This document shows positions 15,452 through 23,257 of a stretch of DNA of 24,458 bases, piece by piece. Under the pieces are notes generated by a model. The model did no database searches, was not told where the DNA came from, and worked only from the letters and a program-made list of their open reading frames with translations. Every line of letters starts with the position of its first letter. The stretch's first letter is position 1. The position numbers and the translations under genes were made by a program. The DNA is from JAQAZP01 sp032127265 (lineage in GTDB: Bacteria; Acidobacteriota; JAQAZP01), in the NCBI GenBank assembly GCA_032127265.1, contig JAQAZP010000250.1, positions 1 to 24,458 on the forward strand, read 5' to 3'.

Positions 15452-17080
15452 TTATGTATTTGCGGTGGCCGCCGCTGCGTCAGCCTCGGCGAGCCGACTG
15501 GCTTTCCAACCCCGGGGCGTCAGCTCTGCGATGCGGCATTGCGGGTGCGTGGAGATGCGGCGCAGTACGTCGGTGAGGTATTCGTGGGGGTTGATGTCGA
15601 GCCGGGCACAGCTCTCGATCAGTGAGTAGACCACTGCGGCGCGGTGTCCACCGGCAACACTGCCGGCGAAGAGCCAGTTCTTCCGGCCCACCGCCACCCG
15701 GCGCATCGACCGCTCACAGCTGTTGTTGTCGATGACCAGGCGGCCGTCGGTGATGTAGAGGCACAGGGCGTCCCAGCGGCCAAGGGTATAGGCCACCGCC
15801 GTGCCCAAGGGGCTCTTGGGCAGTACGGGCCTTTGCTGCAGCTTGAGCAGGTACTCCTCGAGCTTGTCCAGTATCAGTTTCGACTTCTCAGCCCGCAGGG
15901 CGGCGATCTCCGGCGGCTTCAGCCCCTGCTCTTCGGCTTCGCCCTCCACCTCGTAGAGATACCTGATCATCAGCATCACCGCCGCCCCCTCCTGGGGCGC
16001 GGTCGATCGGGCGTCGAAGAACTTCCTGCGGGCATGAGCCCAGCAGCCCTGGTAGGTGATGCCCTCTTGAGACAGGATCTCGTTGTAGCCCGTGTAGCCG
16101 TCCACCTGCAGTACGCCCTCGAAGCCCTCGAGGAAGGTTGTCGGGTTGCCCTTGCCGCGGCCGGTGCTGAACCGGTAGACCACGTCGCCACGGTCGCCCA
16201 CGTATGACCAGAGATAGCCTTGCTCGCTCTTTCGTCGAGCGGCCGTGTCCTGGTACTTGACCGGCGTGTCATCGGACTGGATGACATGGGAAGCAAGGAC
16301 ATCCCGGTGCATCTGATCGACGATGGGGCTGAGCAGACCGGCACAGTCCTCGACCCACTGGCACAGGGTTGACTTGCTCAGCTCAACCCCCTCGCGCTTG
16401 AAGATCCGGCTCTGACGATGCAAGGGAAGGTGATCATCGTATTTGCTCACCAGCACGTCAGCCAGCACGTCCTCTCCGGCCTTGCCCTTTTCGATGGCCG
16501 ACGAAGGCAGCTCCGGGCGGACCACGCCTTCCTGGCAGTCAGGGCAGGCATACTTGACCCGCACATACTGCCGGACGAAGAAGCGGGCCGGGATCTTGCC
16601 CAGTTGCTCGGTGACCTCTTCGCCGATTGCAGTCATCTCCTTGTGGCAGCAGGGACAGATCCGGTCCTCGGGCGCGGGGTGGATCTCCTCTCTGTGGCGG
16701 GGCAGATGGGCCGGAAGCGGCCGTCGGCCCGGATGGCGTGGTTTCTTCTTCTCCTTGGCCGAGCCTTCCTCGGTGTCCGGCGCTTCTCCAACGAACCCGT
16801 GCTTCGGCAGGGGGACCTCTTCGGCCAGACGGGCCACCCACTCCAGGTCGAGCATCAGCTGCGAGGTATCGATCTTCTCGCTCTTCTTGCCATACTTCAG
16901 CCGCTGGATCTTGGCCAGGATGTCCTTCAGCCTGTCGTACTTGTCCTTGAGAACGTCGTACTCATCCTTCAGACCATCGTGCTCACACCGCAGGTGCTCG
17001 ACCTGCGACGCCAGCAGGCTGAGCTCGTCGCGGAGTTGCTTGTTCTCGTCTGCCAGTGCTTTGTAATCCGTCTCGTTCAT
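15452..17080 (-). CDS. tnpC: IS66 transposase TnpC
   Basis: The 542-residue DDE transposase begins with a long coiled coil (ENKQLRDELSLLASQVEHL), then a Cys-rich zinc motif (ICPCCHKEM and YACPDCQEG). The catalytic core has acidic residues in QSDDTPVKY, VDGYTGYNE and the late NSCERSMR, followed by VAVGRKNWLFAGS, which are classic IS66 motifs. The start at MNETDY (17080) is preferred because upstream residues are not family-like. No strong ribosome binding site is visible, so coupling to tnpB 42 bp upstream is likely. Length is in the normal range and I see no disruption. Confidence 0.93.
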   Translation of the reverse strand: MNETDYKALADENKQLRDELSLLASQVEHLRCEHDGLKDEYDVLKDKYDRLKDILAKIQRLKYGKKSEKIDTSQLMLDLEWVARLAEEVPLPKHGFVGEAPDTEEGSAKEKKKPRHPGRRPLPAHLPRHREEIHPAPEDRICPCCHKEMTAIGEEVTEQLGKIPARFFVRQYVRVKYACPDCQEGVVRPELPSSAIEKGKAGEDVLADVLVSKYDDHLPLHRQSRIFKREGVELSKSTLCQWVEDCAGLLSPIVDQMHRDVLASHVIQSDDTPVKYQDTAARRKSEQGYLWSYVGDRGDVVYRFSTGRGKGNPTTFLEGFEGVLQVDGYTGYNEILSQEGITYQGCWAHARRKFFDARSTAPQEGAAVMLMIRYLYEVEGEAEEQGLKPPEIAALRAEKSKLILDKLEEYLLKLQQRPVLPKSPLGTAVAYTLGRWDALCLYITDGRLVIDNNSCERSMRRVAVGRKNWLFAGSVAGGHRAAVVYSLIESCARLDINPHEYLTDVLRRISTHPQCRIAELTPRGWKASRLAEADAAAATANT

Positions 17081-17121
17081 GATGACGGATGGTACCACCT
17101 GTCGAAGAGGAGTACAAGCCC

Positions 17122-17487
17122 CTACTGCTGGCTTTTTGAGATTTTTTCCCTGTCGAACCACCGCCGGCGGCGGTGGACCAGGATGTCGGCACCCTCCAGA
17201 AGAGCCGCCAGCTCGGCTCGGCTGTATTCCACCTTGGCCGTCCCGCGGTCCGGCCAGTTGAAGGTGCCTACCTCGAGACGTTTGGCGCAGAGCCAGAAGC
17301 CGCTGTCGGTCCAGTGCAGTACCTTCAGCCGGTCTCGGCGACGGTTGCAGAAGAGAAACAGGTGGCCCGAGAGGGGATCCATCTTGATCACCTCACTGAC
17401 CACCGCAGCCAGGGTGTCGAAGGACTTGCGAAGGTCGGTCACCCCGGCGGCAAGGAAGATCCGCATCCCGGGGCCGATGCTCAGCAT
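17122..17487 (-). CDS. tnpB: IS66 accessory protein TnpB
   Basis: The 121-residue protein carries the TnpB hallmarks GMRIFLAAGVTDLRKSFDTL, HLFLFCNRRRDRLKVLHW and DSGFWLCAKRLEVGTFNWP. It is needed for transposition in IS66 elements, though its biochemical role is not well defined. Its ATG overlaps the tnpA stop by 7 bp, so the two are translationally coupled. Confidence 0.93.
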   Translation of the reverse strand: MLSIGPGMRIFLAAGVTDLRKSFDTLAAVVSEVIKMDPLSGHLFLFCNRRRDRLKVLHWTDSGFWLCAKRLEVGTFNWPDRGTAKVEYSRAELAALLEGADILVHRRRRWFDREKISKSQQ

Positions 17488-17813
17488 CCGAGCACCTCGA
17501 GCAGTCGCGCCAGGTCACCGGCATCGAACCCGGCAGGAATCGTCAGTCGGCGATGATCTGGAAGGTGAAGTTCGAAGGCTGGCCGGTCGGCCGTTGCCTC
17601 CGGGGCGGCGGTCTCGGCGATGTTCACCGGGATCAGCTGCGGCGAGGACGGTGCATCCGTCGACCGATGCTGGCGCAGATAGCGATGAAGGCTGGAGAGG
17701 GGAACGCCGTGTCGCGCAGAGTACTCTTGCGCCGTAAGACCGCTTTGATGGTAGGACGTAACGAGCCGCTGGGTTTCCCCCAGCGTCCGGTAGCATCGGC
17801 GAGGACGTGACAT
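17481..17813 (-). CDS. tnpA: IS66 accessory protein TnpA
   Basis: The 110-residue protein has an N-terminal helix-turn-helix region (YRTLGETQRLVTSYHQSGLT, YSARHGVPLSSLHRYLRQ) and a proline/alanine-rich middle. Its C-terminal part includes HRRLTIPAGFDAGDLARLLE, as in IS66 TnpA. The start at 17813 has AGGAGGT 6 nt upstream; the open frame reaching 17852 lacks such a site. It probably binds the element ends. Confidence 0.88.
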   Translation of the reverse strand: MSRPRRCYRTLGETQRLVTSYHQSGLTAQEYSARHGVPLSSLHRYLRQHRSTDAPSSPQLIPVNIAETAAPEATADRPAFELHLPDHRRLTIPAGFDAGDLARLLEVLGC

Positions 17814-17899
17814 CCGGTGACCTCCTGGCCGGACATCCTCGCAGATCCTCAACTCAAATGGCAGATGCAGTTCGTCGGACGTTTACTGGCAGTCAACAA

Positions 17900-17934
17900 A
17901 GCCTTCCGCCTCGGATAGAGCGTAAGGCTGTTTT
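17900..17934 (+). terminator. Weak candidate terminator
   Basis: AGCCTT (17900-17905) can pair with AAGGCT (17924-17929) and is followed by GTTTTG. The stem is short and the loop long (18 nt). It lies just beyond the IS66 right end, where it might have served the receiver operon before the insertion. Confidence 0.25.
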
Positions 17935-18018
17935 GTCCCGAATCGTGTTTCTTCGTCAGGCGACACTTCATGGAGTGGCGATCCGATGGTCTCGCTGATC
18001 ACCCCCATCGATGATGCT

Positions 18019-18117
18019 TCAATTCCTCACTCCGAATCGTGTCTCGACCCATTCCTTCGCCACCTTCAGCTCGTCGGATGGATTTTTCAGGAGCCACAGG
18101 TGGAATATTCTCATCAT
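18019..18117 (-). CDS. Possible 32-codon open frame downstream of the repeat's minus-strand promoter-like pair
   Basis: It starts ATG ATG right after the promoter-like pair in repeat copy B and contains RIFHLWLLKNPSDELK. The matching stretch at 5385-5412 read on the minus strand gives NLWLLNNPSD, so part of the peptide is conserved between copies. No ribosome binding site is evident. It may be the front of a lost gene rather than a real small protein. Confidence 0.25.
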   Translation of the reverse strand: MMRIFHLWLLKNPSDELKVAKEWVETRFGVRN

Positions 18118-18202
18118 ACAGCGATTTTACTCTGTAAGCGTGATTCCTTCAATTAGTTGATTTTACAGCCGTTTCATGTTTTCACATGCGACAGATGGGC
18201 GA
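18074..18202. repeat. Dispersed element, copy B (longest)
   Basis: Positions 18074-18101 match 5385-5412 (26 of 28), and 18099-18202 match 1356-1459 (about 80%, ungapped), so this copy joins the two partial matches into one unit. The minus strand carries TTGAAG (18152-18147) and TAAAAT (18129-18124), 17 bp apart. CTGTAA at 18132-18137 and TTACAG downstream form a loose inverted pair. Confidence 0.75.
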
Positions 18203-18215
18203 GGTTAGTGCGATT

Positions 18216-19241
18216 TCAATTCCTCCGTAATATTCGCTCCGCAAGATGCTGGCAAGAATCATCCCTGTCACTTAATCCTTCGTTTTTTATAAAGTCCATT
18301 GCTTCAACTCCACCATGATAGTCAAGAGACTTCAAAATACAATATCTACAATCGTGACTTTCGGACGAATATATTTTCATAAGTTTCTTACATGTTTCTT
18401 CCGAGCGTAAATTTGCAATAGCGTTGAATATTTCGCGTCGTTCGGTTTCCTTCTTTACACTTTCTAAGAGTGATAGAAGAACAGATTCAGCATTCATACT
18501 ACCCGAAAGGCCAACAGCCCAAAGTTCACTTTCCTGGTATCCATAACCGTATGCCCCCACAGCCTTCATCCTGCTGTCCATACTTTTATGAAGTGGAGCT
18601 TTAAAATGTTGCCGGTTCAATTGGGAAATAATTTCTTGAGCTGAATCTATTAAAAAGGCAGGAATTGCGAATCGTGCTTGCCGCGTTGGCGATCCGGCAT
18701 ATTGGTAGTCCCCAATAAGATTATGTAATACTATTCGCATCTCAATTTGTTCATGATTTTTGTGCTTGACTACTAATGTAACATCCATGTATCCATAGAA
18801 ATTGGTAACCATATGTGGAAACCATCCCCAAGATTGATTCTCAAAGTATATGTCATTCAATGTACCTGAAATCCTCCACTCGCCATCCCCCTCCCACGTA
18901 ACGTTGAATCCTAGGTTAGATGTTTCAACAAGAAGAGCTTTTGTTAAAAGTATATTCAATTCGATACTTGGATCGAGAATTGCGTTCATTCCGCCTGTAG
19001 TTGCGAAGGTCCTACCCGTTCGGCGAAGAATATTTGCATTTCGATTATAAGCAGATTTTAATGGTTCAAAGACAATGAGGCCAGTTTGCCTGCCATCGAA
19101 TATAGGTGTACTTATCTGGTTTTTATCATTTAACCCTGCTGTCAACTCCACCTTTTTTACACGAGCAGCTATAGCCGTGTGTGCCATTGACCCATTAAGC
19201 ACAATTAGTGACACTATTACCATCCATATTGTCTTATTCAT
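18216..19241 (-). CDS. Secreted protein with C-terminal HEAT-like repeats, AT-rich
   Basis: The start at 19241 is chosen because GGAGAT lies about 8 nt upstream and a signal peptide follows (NKTIWMVIVSLIVLNGSMAH). The open frame back to 19322 runs into the neighbouring IS end. The 341-residue protein has an N-domain (VELTAGLNDKNQISTPIFDG, then LDPSIELNILLTKALLVETS, WRISGTLNDI) that reminds me of YajG-type envelope lipoproteins, but without a lipobox. From about residue 255 it shows helical repeats of HEAT type (SVLLSLLESVKKETERREIF, CKKLMKIYS, CRYCILKSLDYHGG). Base composition is clearly more AT-rich than every other gene in the window, and codons use A/T in third positions, suggesting recent transfer. 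The IS1-like element sits 72 bp upstream of its start, possibly separating it from its promoter. Function unknown. Confidence 0.75.
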   Translation of the reverse strand: MNKTIWMVIVSLIVLNGSMAHTAIAARVKKVELTAGLNDKNQISTPIFDGRQTGLIVFEPLKSAYNRNANILRRTGRTFATTGGMNAILDPSIELNILLTKALLVETSNLGFNVTWEGDGEWRISGTLNDIYFENQSWGWFPHMVTNFYGYMDVTLVVKHKNHEQIEMRIVLHNLIGDYQYAGSPTRQARFAIPAFLIDSAQEIISQLNRQHFKAPLHKSMDSRMKAVGAYGYGYQESELWAVGLSGSMNAESVLLSLLESVKKETERREIFNAIANLRSEETCKKLMKIYSSESHDCRYCILKSLDYHGGVEAMDFIKNEGLSDRDDSCQHLAERILRRN

Positions 19242-19312
19242 TAAATTTTCATCTCCTTGCGAGTGAGTCCCAAGTAGTGTCAAACAATTATCACACTTTC
19301 GAGAAGCAGCCT

Positions 19313-20508
19313 GGTGCTTCATCCGCGAAGTGTTGCTACGCCGCCAGCCTGAGTCGATTCCCCTCGCAGTTCCGGCTTAAAACGACCAACCCCACAACGA
19401 CAAAAAGAACCCTCGCGACTGTCACCGCCATAAATATCTCACGAAAGGAAAGCTGCCGGCCCGCCAACCCGGCCTGCATCGCCGGCGTCCTCACCTCTCG
19501 ACCGAATCTCAATGCCCGGTGAGGTCGTATGAAGTTGTAATAACACTGAAGGAGAGCCAGATGGTGTTCGAGATTTATTGCCACTCGTGCGTGGCACGTG
19601 CTTCTGCGACAAAGATACGATGATCCTTGTCTGATTGTCAAATTCAGTCTCTCGATGAAGGAGGTGTTCAGCTTCGAGGAGTCCTCTGACCGGAGTAGGG
19701 CTTCCTCGAACTGCCAGCGGGAGCCGATGATCCGCTGCCGATCTACCTTGACAATTCGGTCTTTTCGTCGCGTCTTCATTACAATTCCATAGACGCAGGC
19801 ATACCCGAAGATCCGACGGATCCCCCCAGCGTAATACTTGAATCCGTCGGTTGCGATCAAGGGAGGTTCCGTGAACGTGCTCCGGTTAACTGTATGATTC
19901 AGTAGCAGTTTCGTATTGGAGTAGCTTCGTCTCCCCACGACGGTGGATGGCCACAAGCGGGACCATACCTCCATCGACGCAAATATCCACGTTTGCCGGT
20001 CCTTACTTTGCATAAAGGTTTGAATTTCATCGGCCTGCAGCTCAGTGAGGTTGTATCCCCTCAACCAAAGGTCGTTAAATCGTTCAGCGGCAGCTGCGGC
20101 ACGCTCAAGCCAGCGGTCGATTGTGTTCCAGGATTTTCTTTTAATCCTGGCGATGGCTGATTTGCCAACGCCCTCGACGGACATATGGACAGCTTCATCG
20201 AAGGTTTTCCGACTGGTCTGGAGCCTGTCATAGGGAGTCCCGGTGTTTGAACAAAACGTATTTCCACAGGCGTTGCAGCGATATCTCCTTCGCCTACCAT
20301 TCTTTATGGCATAGAGAGAGTGCCGGACAATATTTCCCTGTCCTGGCTTCCCATGGAATCTGCAACTTTCATTTGGACAATGGCGGTGGCGAAGTGATAT
20401 GTTCATCATGCGGCCCCGGTAGTAGAATTCATTTCAAAAAGGTGACCGCATCTTATATCATAGCAACGACTTGGAGGGTAGCCAGCAACACTTGATGGCA
20501 CAAGCACC
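19313..20508 (-). mobile_element. Complete IS1-like insertion sequence, copy 1 (1196 bp)
   Basis: The ends are imperfect 25-bp inverted repeats: 19313-19337 (GGTGCTTCATCCGCGAAGTG, then TTGCT) and 20484-20508 (minus strand GGTGCTTGTGCCATCAAGTG, then TTGCT). One transposase gene fills the element, and its TAG lies at the inner edge of the left repeat. No matching target duplication is seen (AGCAGCCT on the left, GAAAATCG on the right). It separates the divergent genes ending at 18216 and starting at 20632. The left end is conserved in copy 2 at 23258 and the right end in the relic at 8112-8225. Confidence 0.85.
19336..20409 (-). CDS. IS1-like transposase, intact
   Basis: The 357-residue protein has an N-terminal zinc ribbon (C11, C16 in CPNESC and C45, C48 in YRCNACGNTF). 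A helix-turn-helix follows (EGVGKSAIARIKRKSWNTID), then a DDE core. Probable catalytic residues are the Asp in ELQADEIQTF, the Asp in ATDGFKYY and the Glu in SFIERLNLTIRQGSSYL. The last motif matches the IERHNLNLRQHL motif of IS1 InsB. CYYNFIRPHRALRF and a hydrophobic tail follow. It is one frame, without the programmed frameshift of classical IS1. It shares roughly 80% of residues with the second copy at 23281. Confidence 0.9.
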   Translation of the reverse strand: MMNISLRHRHCPNESCRFHGKPGQGNIVRHSLYAIKNGRRRRYRCNACGNTFCSNTGTPYDRLQTSRKTFDEAVHMSVEGVGKSAIARIKRKSWNTIDRWLERAAAAAERFNDLWLRGYNLTELQADEIQTFMQSKDRQTWIFASMEVWSRLWPSTVVGRRSYSNTKLLLNHTVNRSTFTEPPLIATDGFKYYAGGIRRIFGYACVYGIVMKTRRKDRIVKVDRQRIIGSRWQFEEALLRSEDSSKLNTSFIERLNLTIRQGSSYLCRRSTCHARVAINLEHHLALLQCYYNFIRPHRALRFGREVRTPAMQAGLAGRQLSFREIFMAVTVARVLFVVVGLVVLSRNCEGNRLRLAA

Positions 20509-20527
20509 GAAAATCGCTGTTAGGATG

Positions 20528-20632
20528 CCTTATATTCTCTTCATCATAGAGTAATCCTACTCATGATGAGTGATCCCGTCAACTTGTTGATTATAAACGT
20601 GTACCTAATTATGGCGAGCGACAGGATCGAGA
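20528..20632. repeat. Dispersed element, copy C, with minus-strand promoter-like pair
   Basis: It keeps the order TATTCTCTTCATCATA ... ACTTGTTGATTATAAA ... GCGAGCGACAG seen in copies A and B, with more differences. The minus strand shows TTGACG (20582-20577) and TAGGAT (20559-20554), 17 bp apart, pointing into the IS1-like transposase. On the plus strand it abuts the start of the FG-GAP gene. It begins about 20 bp outside the IS end, so it is not part of the IS. Confidence 0.6.
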
Positions 20633-23166
20633 TGAGGACGAGGATCACCCGCCAGGTTTTATCCAGCATCGTCATCCTGATAATCCAGATCCTTTTTCCA
20701 GCAGCGTCAGAGTCTCAGGCCCTATTTTACGCGAGAATGGACTTCCCGGTGGCCCCTTATCCAGTCTCGTTCGCTCCGGGAGATCTGAATAATGATGATC
20801 TGCTTGATCTCGCCGTGGTGATTCAGGACGAGGTTGCCATCCTCCTGGGAAACGGTGAGGGCACCTTCCAACCGGTGGTCAGTTTCCCGACGGGAACTTC
20901 TCCGCAATCCATCGCCTCCGGGGACCTGAACGGGGATGGCAACCAGGACCTGGCCGTCGCCTGTGCGCACACCGGCGTCTCCGTCCATCTGGGTAACGGT
21001 GACGGCACCTTCCAACCAGCGGTGACTCACGAGGCCGGCTTGATGCCCTGTTCGGTCGCCATCACGGATCTCGATGGTGACGGCAACCCGGATCTCGTCG
21101 CGGCGAACTACGGCGACTACTCCTACTGGTACCCAGGGGAGCTTTCGGTGCTGCTGGGGAATGGAGACGGTTCGTTCGAACCGGCGGTCAATTACGACAC
21201 CGATGTCCTTTCGTACTGTGTAACCACTGGAGACCTCGATGGGGACAACAATCCCGACGTGATCGTGGCGAACCGAGACGGGAACACCGTCTCGATCCTG
21301 CTGGGCAACGGTGACGGCACGCTCAACCCTGCGGTCAATTACTGGACCGGTTCAGGGCCCCGATCCGTCTCTTGCGCTGACCTGGATGAGGACAACCATC
21401 TTGATCTGATCGTAGCGAATCACTTTTCTGATAATGTGGCCATCCTTCTCGGCCATGGTGACGGCACATTCGAACCTCCAGTGTTTTACAGTGCCGCAGG
21501 CGGCCCGCAGTCGATCGCGGTGGGGGACCTGGACGGGGACGATGATGTGGACCTGGTCATGGTCGACGGATATGAAGATCGACTCTCCATCCTGTCGGGC
21601 AACGGCGACGGTACCTTCCAGGCGGCGGTGAATTATTGGGCCGGCGACAACCCGTGCGATGTGGCTGTCGCTGACCTGAATGAAGACGGCCACCCTGATG
21701 CAATGGTGTTGAATTACCATTCAGGCAGCGTAGCCGTCTTTCTGGGCAACGGCGACGGCACCCTCCGGTCCGCGGTGAACTACGAGGCGGGTGATGAGCC
21801 CAGGTCTGTCGCCACCGCGGACCTCAATGGAGATGGCGCCATGGACCTGGCCGTGGCGAATATTGGCAGCGACGATGTCTCCATTTACCTGGGCGACGGT
21901 CTCGGCACGTTCCTTCCCGCGTTGAGTGCCGGAGCCGGGAACAGCCCCTGCTTCGTCGCCATCGGCGACCTGGACGGGGATGAAAACCAGGATCTGGCCG
22001 TGACGAATTATAATGGTGATGATGTTTCCATCCTCCTGGGAAATGGTAACGGCTCTTTTCAACCCGCGGCCGATTACGCTGTCGGCAGCAATCCCTGGGC
22101 CATCGCCATCGGGGACCTGGACGGGAATGAATACTCGGACCTGGCTGTCGCGAACACAAACAGCGACACCGTTTCCATCCTTCGGGGCAATGGCGACGGA
22201 ACATTCCTGCCCGCGGTCCATCTCGAGACCGGCATCAGGCCCTACTCGGTCGTCATTGGGGACCTGGATGAGAACGGCCACTCGGACCTGGCCGTGGCGA
22301 ACATGGACAGCGATGATGTCTCCATCATTTCAGGCAACGGCGACGGAACATTCCTGCCCGCGGTCCATGTCGCGGCCGGCGACGGCGCCTGCTTCATCGA
22401 CATGGGAGACCTCGACGGGGACGACCACCTGGACCTGGCCGTGACGAATTTCTATGACGCCAGCGTCTCTATCCTTGCGGGCAACGGGGACGGTTCTTTC
22501 CAGCCCGCAAGCAATTTCGGGACCGGTTATTCTCCCAGATCCATCTCCATCGGGGACCTGGACGGGGATGGCGAGCCGGACCTGGCCGTGACCAATATCG
22601 GCAGCGATAATGTCTCTGTTCTTCCGGGCAACGGTGACGGAACATTTCAGTCTGCGCTCTATTTCGGAGCCGGCAGCAGTCCCTATTCCGTTGCCATCGA
22701 GGACCTGGATGGAGACGGCGACAGTGATCTGGCGGTGGCCAACTATTCCGGGGACATCGTCTCCACACTCGAAAACCAAACCGTGACGATCCCGGCAAAA
22801 ACCATCACCACCGATCTGAGCGGCCTGCCTTCCTCCGGCACTGTACCTTTCTCCACAAGCATGACTGTGACGCTGACCAACCGCTACACCCGCCAGACTC
22901 GCCGTTTCGCCGGCCATATTGATGCCACCCTGGCCAACGCTCAATTTTTCCCTAACTGGCGTGCGGGCTTTACGAACGTGGCTGCGGGAGACAGCTACGT
23001 CTCCTCCTGGGGCCAGAACATCCCGGCACTGGGATCGGTGATAGGCAACAACGTGTTGCAGTTAGTAGCCGAGGACGTCACTCCATCGCCATATAACCAG
23101 CCGCCCTACCCGCCGGCCGGCGACACGGCTACGGCAAGCTGCACCATCACCGGCGTGGCGCCGTGA
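20632..23166 (+). CDS. Secreted FG-GAP/VCBS repeat protein with shared C-terminal domain
   Basis: The 844-residue product has a signal peptide (MRTRITRQVLSSIVILIIQI, cleavage near ESQA). The start at 20632 puts the signal at the N-terminus; the open frame back to 20563 is made of repeat copy C. Residues ~35-720 hold 14 tandem repeats of about 48 residues, each with a GDLDGDGxxDLAVAN calcium-loop motif and LLGNGDGTFxPAV. This is the integrin-alpha-like beta-propeller repeat, and 14 fits two seven-bladed propellers. Such proteins are surface or extracellular and bind calcium and often other proteins or glycans. Residues ~723-844 match the C-terminal domain of the hydrolase at 5582 and end VTPSPYNQPPYPPAGDT...TITGVAP. 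It lies between two IS1-like elements in the same orientation. Confidence 0.9.
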   Translation: MRTRITRQVLSSIVILIIQILFPAASESQALFYARMDFPVAPYPVSFAPGDLNNDDLLDLAVVIQDEVAILLGNGEGTFQPVVSFPTGTSPQSIASGDLNGDGNQDLAVACAHTGVSVHLGNGDGTFQPAVTHEAGLMPCSVAITDLDGDGNPDLVAANYGDYSYWYPGELSVLLGNGDGSFEPAVNYDTDVLSYCVTTGDLDGDNNPDVIVANRDGNTVSILLGNGDGTLNPAVNYWTGSGPRSVSCADLDEDNHLDLIVANHFSDNVAILLGHGDGTFEPPVFYSAAGGPQSIAVGDLDGDDDVDLVMVDGYEDRLSILSGNGDGTFQAAVNYWAGDNPCDVAVADLNEDGHPDAMVLNYHSGSVAVFLGNGDGTLRSAVNYEAGDEPRSVATADLNGDGAMDLAVANIGSDDVSIYLGDGLGTFLPALSAGAGNSPCFVAIGDLDGDENQDLAVTNYNGDDVSILLGNGNGSFQPAADYAVGSNPWAIAIGDLDGNEYSDLAVANTNSDTVSILRGNGDGTFLPAVHLETGIRPYSVVIGDLDENGHSDLAVANMDSDDVSIISGNGDGTFLPAVHVAAGDGACFIDMGDLDGDDHLDLAVTNFYDASVSILAGNGDGSFQPASNFGTGYSPRSISIGDLDGDGEPDLAVTNIGSDNVSVLPGNGDGTFQSALYFGAGSSPYSVAIEDLDGDGDSDLAVANYSGDIVSTLENQTVTIPAKTITTDLSGLPSSGTVPFSTSMTVTLTNRYTRQTRRFAGHIDATLANAQFFPNWRAGFTNVAAGDSYVSSWGQNIPALGSVIGNNVLQLVAEDVTPSPYNQPPYPPAGDTATASCTITGVAP

Positions 23167-23191
23167 GGTGAAGGACCAAACGGGAGGGGGG
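22798..23191 (+). repeat. Shared C-terminal-domain module, copy 2
   Basis: It encodes the domain also found at 7561-7927, and the similarity continues past the stop through GTGAGGTGA and CGGGAGGGGG. Invariant residues include NWR.GxTN, AGxSY, PALG and the Pro/Tyr-rich PYNQPPYPPAGDT. The hydrolase copy has an extra Cys early in the domain (LTCQP against LSGLP here). Confidence 0.8.
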
Positions 23192-23211
23192 ATTTCACGC
23201 CCCCCCCTCCC
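23182..23211 (+). terminator. G/C-only hairpin after the FG-GAP gene
   Basis: GGGAGGGGGG (23182-23191) pairs perfectly with CCCCCCTCCC (23202-23211) across a 10-nt loop, 16 nt after the stop. It lacks a T-run, so it is either a non-canonical terminator or an mRNA 3'-end block. Confidence 0.55.
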
Positions 23212-23257
23212 AAGCCGATGCTTTTACCTGATTCCTATGTTTCATCGGGATCGGGAT

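Larger units (their letters stand above)
15374..17886 (-). mobile_element. Complete IS66-family insertion sequence (2513 bp)
   Basis: It contains the three-gene set tnpA-tnpB-tnpC on the minus strand. The ends are inverted repeats beginning GTAAACGTCCGA, at 15374 on the plus strand and at 17886 on the minus strand. They share 12 perfect bases, and then a GCATCTGC block offset by 6 nt. GTAA ends are typical of IS66 elements. The flanking 8-mers (GGATATGG on the left, TGGCAGTC on the right) do not match, so no target-site duplication is visible. All three genes look intact. Confidence 0.88.

Noticed and set aside
20700..22790. Regularly spaced DNA repeats that might suggest a CRISPR-like or tandem array
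   Set aside because: The period is about 147 bp and the repeats are in-frame FG-GAP codons with ordinary divergence.
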